From DASUPK01 sp963744105 (GTDB lineage: Bacteria; Actinomycetota; Thermoleophilia; Solirubrobacterales; 70-9), in the NCBI GenBank assembly GCA_963744105.1, contig CAVUSJ010000008.1, positions 62,001 to 126,000 on the forward strand: a DNA stretch of 64,000 bases. Reading direction: 5' to 3'. The notes below the pieces were generated by a model. It was not told the DNA's origin. It saw only the letters and a list, made by a program, of their open reading frames with translations, and did not search any database. Of this stretch, positions 32,149 through 41,065 are shown in pieces (position 1 is the stretch's first letter; the number at the start of each line of letters is the position of its first letter). The position numbers were made by a program, and so were the translations under genes.

Positions 32149-33972
32149 ATGGCCGAGGCGCCGACAACCGCTCTGGACGAGGTCACCTGGGATCTCTCCC
32201 ACCTGCTCGACGGCGAGCGGGCTCCGGACGGTGGCGTGGAGGCCGCGGTAGATGCGCTGCTGGACCGCGCCGATGAGCTGGCCGAGATCTTCGCCCGCGC
32301 CTACGAGGGTCACGTCGAGGAGCTCGACGGCCCGGGCCTGATCGAGGCGATGAAGAAGCTCGCCGAGATCTCGGAGCTCGCCGGGCGCGCCGCCAACTAT
32401 GCCCACCTGCGGTTCGCCGCCGACACCGAGGCCCCGGCCAACGGGGCGCTCCTCCAGCGGGTGAGCGAGCGCGGCACCGCGATCCAGACCAAGCTCCTCT
32501 TCTTCGAGCTCGAGTGGGTGCAGGTTCCCGACGCTCGCGCCGAGGAGCTGCTGGCCACCGATGGCCTCGAGTTCTGCGCCCACTACCTGCGGATGGAGCG
32601 ACGCTACCGTCCCCACCTCCTCTCGAAGCCCGAGGAGACGATCGCCACCGAGCTCTCGGTCACGGGGCGCGGCGCGTGGACCCGCCTATTCGACGAGCTC
32701 ACCTCCGCGATCCGCGTCGACCTCGACGGCCAGGACGAGCCGGTCTCGCTCGACATTGCGCTGTCCAGGCTCTTCGACCCGGACCGCGATCAGCGTCGAG
32801 CCACCGCCCAGGCGGTCACCGCCGCCCTCGAGCCGGGGCTGCGAACGCGCGCCTACGTCTTCAACACGCTCCTCCAGGACAAGGCGATCAAGGACCGGCT
32901 GCGCTCGTACCCCCACTGGCTCGCCGCCCGCAACCTCTCCAACGAGGCGTCCGACGAGTCCGTGCGGGCGCTGGTGGAGGCGGTGAAGGGGCGCTACGAC
33001 CTGGCTCGCCGCTGGTATGAGACCAAGGCGAAGCTGCTCGGGCTCGACCGCCTCGCCGACTACGACCGGATGGCCGCGGTCACCTCGGACGACGAGGAGG
33101 TCCCGTGGGAGGCCGGGCGGGATCTGGTGATCGACTCCTTCTCCTCGTTCTCGGAGCAGGCGGCGGACGTCGTCGAGCGCTTCTTCGGCGAGCACTGGAT
33201 CGACGCCCCGCCCACCCCCGTCAAGCGCGGCGGAGCCTTCAGTGCCTCGACCGTCCCCTCGGTCCACCCCTATGTGCTCCTCAACTACACCGGCAAGCGC
33301 CGGGACGTGATGACGCTCGCGCACGAGCTCGGCCACGGGCTCCACCAGACCCTGGCAAGGGAACAGGGCATCTTCCACCAGGACACGCCGCTGACCGTCG
33401 CCGAGACGGCGTCGGTGTTCGCCGAGGAGATCACCTTCGCCCGGCTGCTGGAGCGCGCCGAGACCCCCGAGTCGCGGCTCAGCCTGCTCGCAGAGGCGGT
33501 CGAGGGACAGATCGCGACCGTATTCCGTCAGATCGCGATGAACCAGTTCGAGGACCGCGTCCACACGGCCAGGAAGGACGAGGGTGAGCTGGCGGTGGAG
33601 CGCTTCGGCGAGCTCTGGGCCGAGACCCAATCCGAGCTGCTCGGGGATTCGGTCGAGATCACCGACGGCTACCGCTCCTGGTGGTCCTACGTCCCCCACT
33701 TCATCGGCAGTCCCGGCTACGTCTACGCGTACGCCTTCGGCCAGCTCCTCGCCCTCTCCGTCTACCGCCTCTACATCGAGCGCGGCGAGGAGGTCGTGCC
33801 CGCCTATCTGGAGATGCTCACGGCCGGCGGATCACGATCTCCGGAGGAGCTCGGCTCCATCGTCGGGGTCGACCTCACCGACCCGGGCTTCTGGGACTCG
33901 GGACTCGAGCTCGTCGAGGAGCAGGTCGATCAGGCCGTCGCGGCCGCCGACGAGGTCATCGCCGCGCGCTAG
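32149..33972 (+). CDS. pepF: Oligoendopeptidase F-like M3 metallopeptidase
   Basis: A 607-residue cytosolic zinc peptidase of family M3. The active-site HEXXH is in LAHELGHGLHQTLARE, with the third ligand in the SVFAEEITFARLLE helix about 25 residues later. The C-terminal block SYVPHFIGSPGYVYAYAFGQ is typical of PepF/M3B. It degrades short peptides. The gene ends one base before the convergent clpC stop. The GC content and length are normal. Confidence 0.95.
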   Translation: MAEAPTTALDEVTWDLSHLLDGERAPDGGVEAAVDALLDRADELAEIFARAYEGHVEELDGPGLIEAMKKLAEISELAGRAANYAHLRFAADTEAPANGALLQRVSERGTAIQTKLLFFELEWVQVPDARAEELLATDGLEFCAHYLRMERRYRPHLLSKPEETIATELSVTGRGAWTRLFDELTSAIRVDLDGQDEPVSLDIALSRLFDPDRDQRRATAQAVTAALEPGLRTRAYVFNTLLQDKAIKDRLRSYPHWLAARNLSNEASDESVRALVEAVKGRYDLARRWYETKAKLLGLDRLADYDRMAAVTSDDEEVPWEAGRDLVIDSFSSFSEQAADVVERFFGEHWIDAPPTPVKRGGAFSASTVPSVHPYVLLNYTGKRRDVMTLAHELGHGLHQTLAREQGIFHQDTPLTVAETASVFAEEITFARLLERAETPESRLSLLAEAVEGQIATVFRQIAMNQFEDRVHTARKDEGELAVERFGELWAETQSELLGDSVEITDGYRSWWSYVPHFIGSPGYVYAYAFGQLLALSVYRLYIERGEEVVPAYLEMLTAGGSRSPEELGSIVGVDLTDPGFWDSGLELVEEQVDQAVAAADEVIAAR

Positions 33973-33973
33973 C

Positions 33974-36550
33974 TCAGGACTTGTCGCCGTCGCCCGAGGC
34001 CTCGGGCTCGCCGCCGTCGGCTGAGTCGTCGTCGCCGTCCTTCTTGGCGCCGACCCCGACCTTCTCGGGCTCCTTCTTCGCCGGGCGCTTGCGCGGCTTG
34101 ACGATCTTCAGCTTGAGCGGGTGGTCCTGCTCGTCGCCCTTGGCGTCGCGCTCGACCTGGACGGTCGAACCGGGCGTCATCGAGCCTGCCTTCAGTACTT
34201 CGTCGGCGAGCGGGTCTTCGATGTACCGCTGGATCGCTCGCCGGAGCGGACGGGCGCCCATCGCCGGATCCCAGCCCTTGTCGACCAGGAGCTCCTTCGC
34301 GTCCTGTGAGAGGTCGAGCTGCAGCTCGTGCTCGGCCACCTGCGTCCGGACGCGCTCGACCATGAGGTCGACGATCTCCATGATCTCGTCCTTGGCCAGC
34401 TTGTGGAAGACGATCACCTCGTCGATCCGGTTGAGGAACTCGGGCCGGAAGACCTTCTTCAGGTCGCCCATGATCCGCGACTTCATGTCCTCGTAGGTGA
34501 CGCCGGTCTCGTCGGAGATCGCGAAGCCGAGCGGGGTGTTGCGGGCGATGTCCTGCGCCCCGATGTTCGAGGTCATGATCACGATCGAGTTCCGGAAGTC
34601 GACCGTCCGCCCCTGGGCGTCGGTGAGCCTGCCGTCCTCGAGGATCTGCAGGAGGATGTTGAAGACGTCGGGGTGGGCCTTCTCGATCTCGTCGAGCAGG
34701 AGCACCGAGTACGGCTTGCGGCGCACGGCCTCGGTGAGCTGGCCGCCCTCGTCGTAGCCGATGTAGCCCGGGGGCGAGCCGACGAGGCGCGAGACGGCGT
34801 GCTTCTCCATGTACTCGGACATGTCGATCCGGACCATCGCCTCCTCGTCGCCGAAGAGGAACTCGGCGAGCGTGCGGGCGAGCTCGGTCTTGCCGACGCC
34901 GGACGGGCCGAGGAAGATGAACGAGCCGGCCGGGCGCTTCGGGTCCTTGATGCCGGCGCGCGAGCGCCGGATCGCCTTGGAGACCGCGGTGATCGCCGGC
35001 TCCTGGCCGATGACCCGCTTGTGCAGCTCGTCCTCCATGCGGACGAGCTTCTTCGACTCGGCCTCGGTCAGCTTGAAGACGGGGATGCCGGTCCACATCG
35101 CGACGATGTCGGCGATCTCCTCCTCGCCGACCTCCGGGCGCTCGCCACCCTCACCGGAAGTCCACTCGTGCTCGAGCTCCTTCTTCTTGTTGGTGAGGCG
35201 GCGCTCCTGGTCGCGCAGGTTGGCGGCCTTCTCGAACTCCTGGGCGTCGATCGCGGCCTCCTTCTCGCGCCGTGTCGTCTCGATCTCCTCCTCGAGATCG
35301 CGATACACGGGCGGCTGCGTCATCGACTTGATGCGCATGCGGGAGGCGGCCTCGTCGACCAGGTCGATGGCCTTGTCCGGCAGGAAGCGGTCCGAGATGT
35401 AGCGGTCGGCGAGCTCGGCGGCGGCCTCCAGGGCCTCGTCGGTGATCTTCACCCGGTGGTGCTGCTCGTAGCGCTCGCGCAGGCCCTCGAGGATCTTCAC
35501 GGTCTCCTCGGTGGAGGGCTGCTCGACCTTGATCTGCTGGAAGCGGCGCTCGAGAGCGGAGTCGCGCTCGAGGTACTTGCGGTACTCGTCGAGCGTGGTG
35601 GCACCGATCGTCTGCAGCTCGCCACGGGCCAGGGCCGGCTTCAGGATGGAGGCCGCGTCGATCGCGCCCTCGGCGGCGCCGGCGCCGACCAGGTTGTGGA
35701 GCTCGTCGATGAAGAGAATGATGTCGCCGCGCTGGGTGATCTCCTTCATCACCTTCTTGAGGCGCTCCTCGAACTCGCCGCGGTACTTGGAGCCCGCGAC
35801 CAGGGCGGCCAGGTCGAGCGTGTAGATCTGCTTGTTCTTGAGCAGCTCGGGCACCTCGCCGTTGGTGATCCGGGCCGCGAGGCCCTCCACCACGGCGGTC
35901 TTGCCGACGCCCGGCTCGCCGAGCAGCACCGGGTTGTTCTTGGTGCGGCGGGAGAGGATCTGCATGATCCGCTCGATCTCGATCTCGCGGCCGATGACCG
36001 GGTCGAGCTTGCCCTCGGCGGCGAGCTTGGTGAGGTTGCGGCCGAACTGGTCGAGCAGCTTCGAGGACTTCTTGCCCTCGCCGCCACTCGCGCCGGCGCC
36101 CTGGCGGCGGCCGCCGGGGCCGGAGAGCATCCGGATGACCTCGTTGCGGATCTTCTCGGAGTCAGCGTCGAAGTCGAGCAGGATGCGCGCGGCGACGCCC
36201 TCGTTCTCGCGGACCAGGCCAAGCAGGATGTGCTCGGTGCCGATGTAGTTGTGGCCCAGGCTCAGCGCCTCGCGGAGGGCGAGCTCGAGGACCTTCTTGG
36301 CGCGCGGCGTGAACGGGATCTGACCGGCGGTGACCTCCTCACCGGAGCCGACGATCCGCACGACCTGCGAGCGGACGCGCTCGACGGTGATGTCGAGGGA
36401 CTCGAGCACCCGGGCAGCCAGGCCCTCCTCCTCGCGGAGCAGGCCCAGCAGGATGTGCTCGGTGCCGATGTAGTTGTGCTTGAGAGTCCGCGCCTCCTCC
36501 TGGGCGAGGACGACTACCTGGCGGGCTCTCTCTGTGAATCTCTCAAACAA
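33974..36550 (-). CDS. clpC: ATP-dependent Clp protease ATP-binding subunit ClpC
   Basis: An 858-residue AAA+ unfoldase that feeds ClpP. Two Clp_N repeats occupy residues 1-150 (LKHNYIGTEHILLGLLREEE and its near copy LGHNYIGTEHILLGLVRENE). The first ATPase has GEPGVGKTAVVEGLA. A UVR/M-domain coiled region follows (KEAAIDAQEFEKAANLRDQE). The second ATPase has GPSGVGKTELARTLAEF. The C-terminal ~60 residues are a charged, low-complexity tail. The start is TTG (MFERFTERAR is the family opening). A TATACT -10 box lies about 190 bases upstream. Confidence 0.97.
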   Translation of the reverse strand: MFERFTERARQVVVLAQEEARTLKHNYIGTEHILLGLLREEEGLAARVLESLDITVERVRSQVVRIVGSGEEVTAGQIPFTPRAKKVLELALREALSLGHNYIGTEHILLGLVRENEGVAARILLDFDADSEKIRNEVIRMLSGPGGRRQGAGASGGEGKKSSKLLDQFGRNLTKLAAEGKLDPVIGREIEIERIMQILSRRTKNNPVLLGEPGVGKTAVVEGLAARITNGEVPELLKNKQIYTLDLAALVAGSKYRGEFEERLKKVMKEITQRGDIILFIDELHNLVGAGAAEGAIDAASILKPALARGELQTIGATTLDEYRKYLERDSALERRFQQIKVEQPSTEETVKILEGLRERYEQHHRVKITDEALEAAAELADRYISDRFLPDKAIDLVDEAASRMRIKSMTQPPVYRDLEEEIETTRREKEAAIDAQEFEKAANLRDQERRLTNKKKELEHEWTSGEGGERPEVGEEEIADIVAMWTGIPVFKLTEAESKKLVRMEDELHKRVIGQEPAITAVSKAIRRSRAGIKDPKRPAGSFIFLGPSGVGKTELARTLAEFLFGDEEAMVRIDMSEYMEKHAVSRLVGSPPGYIGYDEGGQLTEAVRRKPYSVLLLDEIEKAHPDVFNILLQILEDGRLTDAQGRTVDFRNSIVIMTSNIGAQDIARNTPLGFAISDETGVTYEDMKSRIMGDLKKVFRPEFLNRIDEVIVFHKLAKDEIMEIVDLMVERVRTQVAEHELQLDLSQDAKELLVDKGWDPAMGARPLRRAIQRYIEDPLADEVLKAGSMTPGSTVQVERDAKGDEQDHPLKLKIVKPRKRPAKKEPEKVGVGAKKDGDDDSADGGEPEASGDGDKS

Positions 36551-36735
36551 TGTGGTCTCTCTGGTCTATCAATCAGTTCGGTTGGTTCTACGTTGCGGTC
36601 GCCGGGTTGGCTTCCGGTTAAGTCGTATCGGTCAGGGTCAGGGGACGCAGACACCCCGGGGGTCCAATCCGTATCGGCTCCTGGCTGCCGATTCCTTGAT
36701 TTGACCTCCGGTTCTGTCGGGGACGGCGAAGCCAA

Positions 36736-36741
36736 AGTATA
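36736..36741 (-). promoter_or_regulatory. Possible -10 element for clpC
   Basis: On the minus strand TATACT stands out in an otherwise GC-rich stretch about 190 bases before the clpC start. It lies inside the 266-base gap between clpC and the CAP protein gene. A matching -35 box is poor. No HAIR-like or CtsR-like heat-shock repeat was seen in this gap. Confidence 0.3.
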
Positions 36742-36816
36742 GCCAGGGGGTGTGCCCGGCCAGGCAGTGCCCAGGCACGGGTGCTGAAGTCCCTGCAAGG
36801 TGCGGGAAGGAAACCC

Positions 36817-37395
36817 TCATCGCCCCCGGCGAAAGCCGAATTCGGCGGCTACGGTCACGCCATCGGGGAGATTCGGGTCGATCGGCGTGCCCCGTGCGCC
36901 GGCCACTCCGACCTCGTCGAACTTGGGCTTGAGCAGGTAGATCCGGTGGATCGGGCTCCCCATCCACATCTCGATGATGTCCGCGGGCGAGCTGGTCTCG
37001 GGTGTGGACCAGCGCAGGTCCTCTCCGACGATCCAGACGTAGCCCTGCCGGACGTAGCCGATCTGACGCAGACGGCCGACCGGGGTCGAGGAGTGTGGGT
37101 GCCCCGCGAAGTCGCCGTGATGCGAGAAGAAGCGGCCCTCGAGCAGCGAGCTCGTGTAGGCCACGGCGGCCCGGGTCAGGAGCGGGTTCGGGCGCAGCGC
37201 CTGCACGCCGTTGGCGGCGCGGGCCTGGTTGATCAGGCAGAACATCGAGGCGTCGAACTGATCGAGGGTGATCTGCGCCGCGGGCACGTCGGCGTTCGAG
37301 CAGTCCGCCGCCCCCGCCTGCGCGGCGGTCCGTCCGAGCAGTCCGATTGCGATGAGGAGCGCGAGCAACCCCCGCGCCACGGCCTTCCTGGCCAT
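36817..37395 (-). CDS. Secreted CAP-domain (SCP/PR1-like) protein
   Basis: A 192-residue exported protein. The signal peptide is MARKAVARGLLALLIAIGLL, followed by an AGAADC cleavage region. The CAP domain has LDQFDASMFCLINQARAANG, LLTRAAVAYTSSLLEGRFFS and the active-site-like H-H-G and GEDLRW...MWMGSPIHRIYLL blocks. Two cysteines could form a disulfide. The ATG at 37395 is chosen for the signal peptide. Bacterial CAP proteins have no settled enzymatic role; proteolytic and lipid-binding roles have been proposed for other family members. Two paralogs occur at 53.4 and 54.0 kb. Confidence 0.88.
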   Translation of the reverse strand: MARKAVARGLLALLIAIGLLGRTAAQAGAADCSNADVPAAQITLDQFDASMFCLINQARAANGVQALRPNPLLTRAAVAYTSSLLEGRFFSHHGDFAGHPHSSTPVGRLRQIGYVRQGYVWIVGEDLRWSTPETSSPADIIEMWMGSPIHRIYLLKPKFDEVGVAGARGTPIDPNLPDGVTVAAEFGFRRGR

Positions 37396-37511
37396 GGGCC
37401 AAGCATCTGCGCCGCGGTGCTCGGCGACCACCGCCCAACCCCGCAGACCGGGACCGTAGTGCTCCACATTCCGCGTCCCGCGCCGCGACGGGGAGCGGTA
37501 CCTTGCCGCGC

Positions 37512-37967
37512 GTGGGAGCACTCGACCAGCTGCGGGGCGCGAATGGTGACGGCGTGATCGATCGCGCGCGCTCGAATCCGTGGCTGGTGGTCGCCATCGC
37601 CGCGGGCGCGATCCTGCTCCTCGCCTGGATCGGCTGGGCAGTCCACGTCACCAGCGAGAACGGCGCGGGCGCCGGTCTCGGCGTGGTGATCGCCTGGCCC
37701 GCGATCCTCGCCGGGCTCACCCTCATCTCCCTGCCCTTCTTCGGTGGGTATCTGCTGGTCAGGCGGTTGTCCGATGGCGAGGGGGCGACAGCGACGGGCG
37801 AGACGGAATCCGCCGAAGACGAGAAGGACGATGCGCCCCGGGACGAAGACCCGGCTGAGGAAGAGGAGCAGGACGAGGAGTCGGATGAGGACGAGGACGA
37901 GGGCGACGAGGAAGAGGACGACGAGTCCGAGTCGGACTCGGAGCCGGAGGCCTCAAAGGCGAGTTAG
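37512..37967 (+). CDS. Two-helix membrane protein with highly acidic tail
   Basis: A ~151-residue protein. Two membrane helices (WLVVAIAAGAILLLAWIGW and VVIAWPAILAGLTLISLPFF) are followed by ~60 residues rich in E and D with interspersed S, ending EASKAS. The acidic tail would face the cytoplasm if both helices span. The start is uncertain: GTG 37512, TTG 37503 and GTG 37554 are all possible. A strong hairpin follows the stop. No known family is recognised; the repetitive GAG/GAC codons make the tail low complexity. Confidence 0.65.
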   Translation: MGALDQLRGANGDGVIDRARSNPWLVVAIAAGAILLLAWIGWAVHVTSENGAGAGLGVVIAWPAILAGLTLISLPFFGGYLLVRRLSDGEGATATGETESAEDEKDDAPRDEDPAEEEEQDEESDEDEDEGDEEEDDESESDSEPEASKAS

Positions 37968-37975
37968 CAGCGCCG

Positions 37976-38015
37976 TTGGTGAGTTTCCGTCCCCCGTTGG
38001 ACGGTAAGTCACCAA
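37976..38015. terminator. 17-base hairpin between convergent genes
   Basis: The left arm TTGGTGAGTTTCCGTCC pairs with GGACGGTAAGTCACCAA at 15 of 17 positions across a six-base loop. It sits between the acidic-tail membrane gene and the convergent lysS gene. There is no T-run on either side, so it is probably a bidirectional, non-canonical terminator. Confidence 0.6.
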
Positions 38016-38062
38016 ACGCCCGAATCTCACCTCTTCATCGCCGGTTTTGACGTCTTTCGGCC

Positions 38063-39535
38063 CTACTGCCGCATCGCCGGGAAGAGCAGAACCTCCCGGA
38101 GGCTCTGCGCTCCGGTCAGGATCATCACCAGCCGGTCGATGCCGAGGCCGGCCCCGCCCGTCGGCGGCATTCCCTGCTCGAGCGATTCGACGAAGGTCTC
38201 GTCGTAGGGCTGGGTCTCCTCGTCGCCGCGGGCCGTCTCCTCGGCCTGCGCCTCGAAGCGTCGCCGCTGCTCGTCCGGGTCGTTGAGCTCCGTGAAGGAG
38301 TTCGAGATCTCGATGCCGCCGACGAAGGCCTCCCACCGCTCGACCAGGCCCTCCTCGCTGCGGTGCCGCTTCGCGAAAGGCGAGAGCTCGACGGGGTAGT
38401 CGACGATGAACGTCGGCTGGATCAGCTTCGGCTCGACCTGCTTCGAGAGCAGCCCGTCCACCAGCTTGCCCCACCCCTCCTCGGGATCCGGCTCGGAGCC
38501 CATCGCCTTGGCCAGCTCCTCGCGCGAGGGGTGCTCCATCACGTCGACGCCCGTCTCCTCCTTGATCGCGTCGCGCAGCGTGATGCGGCGCCAGGGCGGC
38601 GAGAGGTCGATGGTCTCGCCGTCCCTTTCGACCTTCGTCGTGCCGAGAACCGCCTGCGCGACGGCGGAGACCAGTCCCTCCAGCTCGGTCGCCGTGTCGT
38701 TGTAGTCGGCGTAGGCCTCGTACCACTCGAGCATCGTGAACTCGGGGTTGTGCTTGTGCGAGATGCCCTCGTTGCGGAAGTCCTTGCCGAGCTCGTAGAC
38801 CTTCTCGATTCCACCCACCACCAGGCGCTTCAGGTAGAGCTCGGTCGCGATCCGTAGGTAGAGGTCACGGTCGAGCGCGTTGTGGTGGGTCGTGAACGGG
38901 CGGGCCAGCGCCCCTCCGTAAAGAGGCTGGAGCACCGGCGTCTCGACCTCGACGAAGTCCCGGCTGTCGAACCAGCCGCGGACCTCGGCGATCGTCCGCG
39001 CCCGCTTCAGGAAGAGGTCGCGGGTCTCCTCGTTCGCCATCAAGTCCAACTCCCGCCGGCGGTAGCGGGTCTCGACGTCCTCGAGGCCGTGGAACTTCTC
39101 AGGCGGCGGACGGAGGCTCTTCGAGAGCAGCTCCCACGCGTCGGCCCGGATCGAGAGCTCGCCCCGCTTCGACGCGAAGACCGTCCCCTCGATCCCGACG
39201 ATGTCGCCGATGTCGAGGGACAGCAGCCCCTCGTAGGCCTCGCCGAGCTCGTCGACCCTCGCCTGCACCTGGAGCTGGCCGGTGCCGTCTTTCAGGTCGA
39301 GGAACGCGGCCTTGCCGTGCCCGCGCCGCGCCGTGAGCCGGCCGGCGATCCGATAGCGGTCGCTGGTCTCCTCGCCGGGCTCGATGCCCTGGTGGGACTC
39401 GCGAACCGCGGCGATCTCGGTCCGGTCCGGGAATCCGTGCGGGTAGGGCTCGATGCCCTGCTCGCGCAGGCGCTCCAGCTTCGCTCGCCGGTCGGCCAAC
39501 AGCTCCGACTGCGGGCGCTCGGACTCCTCGTTCAC
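38063..39535 (-). CDS. lysS: Lysyl-tRNA synthetase, class II
   Basis: A 490-residue class IIb synthetase. The N-terminal OB-fold anticodon-binding domain covers residues ~55-150. Motif 2 is FRNEGISHKHNPEFTMLEWY. Motif 3 is GAGLGIDRLVMILTGAQSLR followed by EVLLFPAMR. The start is GTG. It lies 20 bases downstream of greA on the same strand, and the pair is probably co-transcribed, as in other Actinobacteria and Firmicutes. Confidence 0.97.
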   Translation of the reverse strand: MNEESERPQSELLADRRAKLERLREQGIEPYPHGFPDRTEIAAVRESHQGIEPGEETSDRYRIAGRLTARRGHGKAAFLDLKDGTGQLQVQARVDELGEAYEGLLSLDIGDIVGIEGTVFASKRGELSIRADAWELLSKSLRPPPEKFHGLEDVETRYRRRELDLMANEETRDLFLKRARTIAEVRGWFDSRDFVEVETPVLQPLYGGALARPFTTHHNALDRDLYLRIATELYLKRLVVGGIEKVYELGKDFRNEGISHKHNPEFTMLEWYEAYADYNDTATELEGLVSAVAQAVLGTTKVERDGETIDLSPPWRRITLRDAIKEETGVDVMEHPSREELAKAMGSEPDPEEGWGKLVDGLLSKQVEPKLIQPTFIVDYPVELSPFAKRHRSEEGLVERWEAFVGGIEISNSFTELNDPDEQRRRFEAQAEETARGDEETQPYDETFVESLEQGMPPTGGAGLGIDRLVMILTGAQSLREVLLFPAMRQ

Positions 39536-39555
39536 AACGCGGAGCCTATTCCGAG

Positions 39556-40035
39556 CTAAGCGGCTTCGATCTTGGTGACCTTGAGCTTCTTCTTCGGGCC
39601 GCGCGGGGTCTCGACCGTCACGACCTCGTTCTTCTTCGATCCGACGAGCGCCTTGCCGATCGGCGACTCGTTGGAGAGCTTGTGCTCGATCGGGTTGGCC
39701 TCGGCGGAGCCGACGATCTGGAACTTCTGTGACTTGCCCGACTTCTGGTCCTTGACGTGAACGACCGCACCGACCCCGACGGTCTCGGTGTCGATGTGCT
39801 TCTTGTCGATGACCGCAGCCCGGCGAAGCCTGTCCTGAAGCGAGGCGATCCGCTGCTCGAGCATCGCCTGCTCGTTCTTGGCGTCGTCGTACTCGGAGTT
39901 CTCAGCGATGTCCCCGAACTCCCGCGCCGCCTTGATGCGGTCCGCAACCTCGCGGCGCTTGTCGTTCTCCAGGTACTCGAGCTCCTCCTTGAGCTTTTCG
40001 AGCCCCTCAGGGGTGATCAATGTCTCGCGCGCCAA
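39556..40035 (-). CDS. greA: Transcription elongation factor GreA
   Basis: A 159-residue protein that rescues backtracked RNA polymerase. The N-terminal coiled-coil carries the acidic tip (EFGDIAENSEYDDAKNEQAM). The C-terminal FKBP-like domain has SNESPIGKALVGSKKNEVV. The frame is open further upstream, but the TTG at 40035 gives the normal length and family opening (ARETLITPEGLEKLKEEL). A GAGGAGAG site lies immediately before it. It is the first gene of a greA-lysS unit. Confidence 0.95.
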   Translation of the reverse strand: MARETLITPEGLEKLKEELEYLENDKRREVADRIKAAREFGDIAENSEYDDAKNEQAMLEQRIASLQDRLRRAAVIDKKHIDTETVGVGAVVHVKDQKSGKSQKFQIVGSAEANPIEHKLSNESPIGKALVGSKKNEVVTVETPRGPKKKLKVTKIEAA

Positions 40036-40191
40036 CTCTCCTCGATTCCGTCTGATTGTGATGTTCAGGCCGCCGCAAAATCCCCTGCTATACGACGAAA
40101 AATGAGCCCGCACCGACGCGATCGAGATCACGAGGGCCCGGGCGAAGCGCGACAGTATAGCGCCGCCCAAATAGGTGGTCGAGATGCGCGT

Positions 40192-41058
40192 TCAGGCGGC
40201 CAGCGACGCCTGCAGGGCGCCAGCAACGCGCCCCGGGTCCTCGATCTGGGGGTAGTGACCGAGGTCGTCGAAACGGGCGACCGGCGCCTTCGGCCGCAGG
40301 GCGAGGACCGCGTCCAGGACGGCCTCGGTGGCCACCGGGTCGAGCATGCCCCAGGCGAGAGAGAGTGGCTTCTCCCAATCCCGCAGGGCGCCGTGCCAGC
40401 GGTCGGCGTAGGTGAAGCGCTCCCCCATGTAGGCGATCGTCTTGTGGTTCAAGGTCCGCCCGCCGCCCGCGCAGATCAGCTCCCACTGGTCGTCCGCCTC
40501 CTCGTCGGTGAGGGGATGCCCAGGCGAGAAGATCGAGCCGAACTGCTGGCGGAAGAAGCGCTCGCTGGAGAGTCGGGAGAAGAGCGGGCCGACCGCGCTC
40601 CGGAGGATCCGCTGGCCCAGCGTGGGGCTCGCCGCGTCCTGGATCATCGAGCCGTTGAGAAGGAGCGCGCCGGCGACGTTCATCTCGAGGGAGCCGTCGA
40701 TGTCGCGGGCCATCAGCTCCGTCGCCACCGAGGTCCCCATGTCGTGGGCCAGGAGGAAGACCGGCCCGTCGTGGCCGCTCCTTCTCACCAGGTCCTCCAC
40801 CATGTCCGCCTGCCAGTGCAGCGTGTAGCGGTGGTCCCTCGGCTTCTCCGAGAGGCCGAAGCCGAGGAAGTCCGGGGCGATCACCGCCCGGCCGGCCTCC
40901 CGCTCGAGCAGCAGGCGCCAGTCGTAGGAGCTCGAGGGGAAGCCGTGCAGGAGGAGCAGCAGAGGTCCCTCCCCATCCTGGCGATAGACGTGGATGCGCC
41001 GCCCCCGGAACTCCTCGTCGGCGCCGCGATCGCGCCAGGCGGTGACGCGCTCGTTCAC
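40192..41058 (-). CDS. Alpha/beta-hydrolase, haloalkane dehalogenase/epoxide-hydrolase type
   Basis: A 288-residue hydrolase. The oxyanion region is LLLHGFPSSSYDWRLLL. The nucleophile elbow AHDMGTS carries aspartate, as in haloalkane dehalogenases and epoxide hydrolases, rather than serine. The histidine is in LGHYPQIEDPG near the C-terminus. The substrate is not determined. The GTG at 41058 is used; it lies 7 bases after the dus stop, so the gene is probably co-transcribed with dus. Sequence upstream of that GTG in frame is not family-like. Confidence 0.9.
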   Translation of the reverse strand: MNERVTAWRDRGADEEFRGRRIHVYRQDGEGPLLLLLHGFPSSSYDWRLLLEREAGRAVIAPDFLGFGLSEKPRDHRYTLHWQADMVEDLVRRSGHDGPVFLLAHDMGTSVATELMARDIDGSLEMNVAGALLLNGSMIQDAASPTLGQRILRSAVGPLFSRLSSERFFRQQFGSIFSPGHPLTDEEADDQWELICAGGGRTLNHKTIAYMGERFTYADRWHGALRDWEKPLSLAWGMLDPVATEAVLDAVLALRPKAPVARFDDLGHYPQIEDPGRVAGALQASLAA

Positions 41059-41065
41059 GAGCGCC

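Noticed and set aside
34328..36742. An 800-codon open frame antisense to clpC
   Set aside because: It is fully opposite a clear clpC gene. Its composition (long L/V/D/R-rich runs with no motif) is typical of antisense frames in GC-rich DNA.
36551..36816. Possible heat-shock regulator site or small RNA upstream of clpC
   Set aside because: No HAIR, CtsR or tRNA-like structure could be found by eye; only a weak -10 box stands out.
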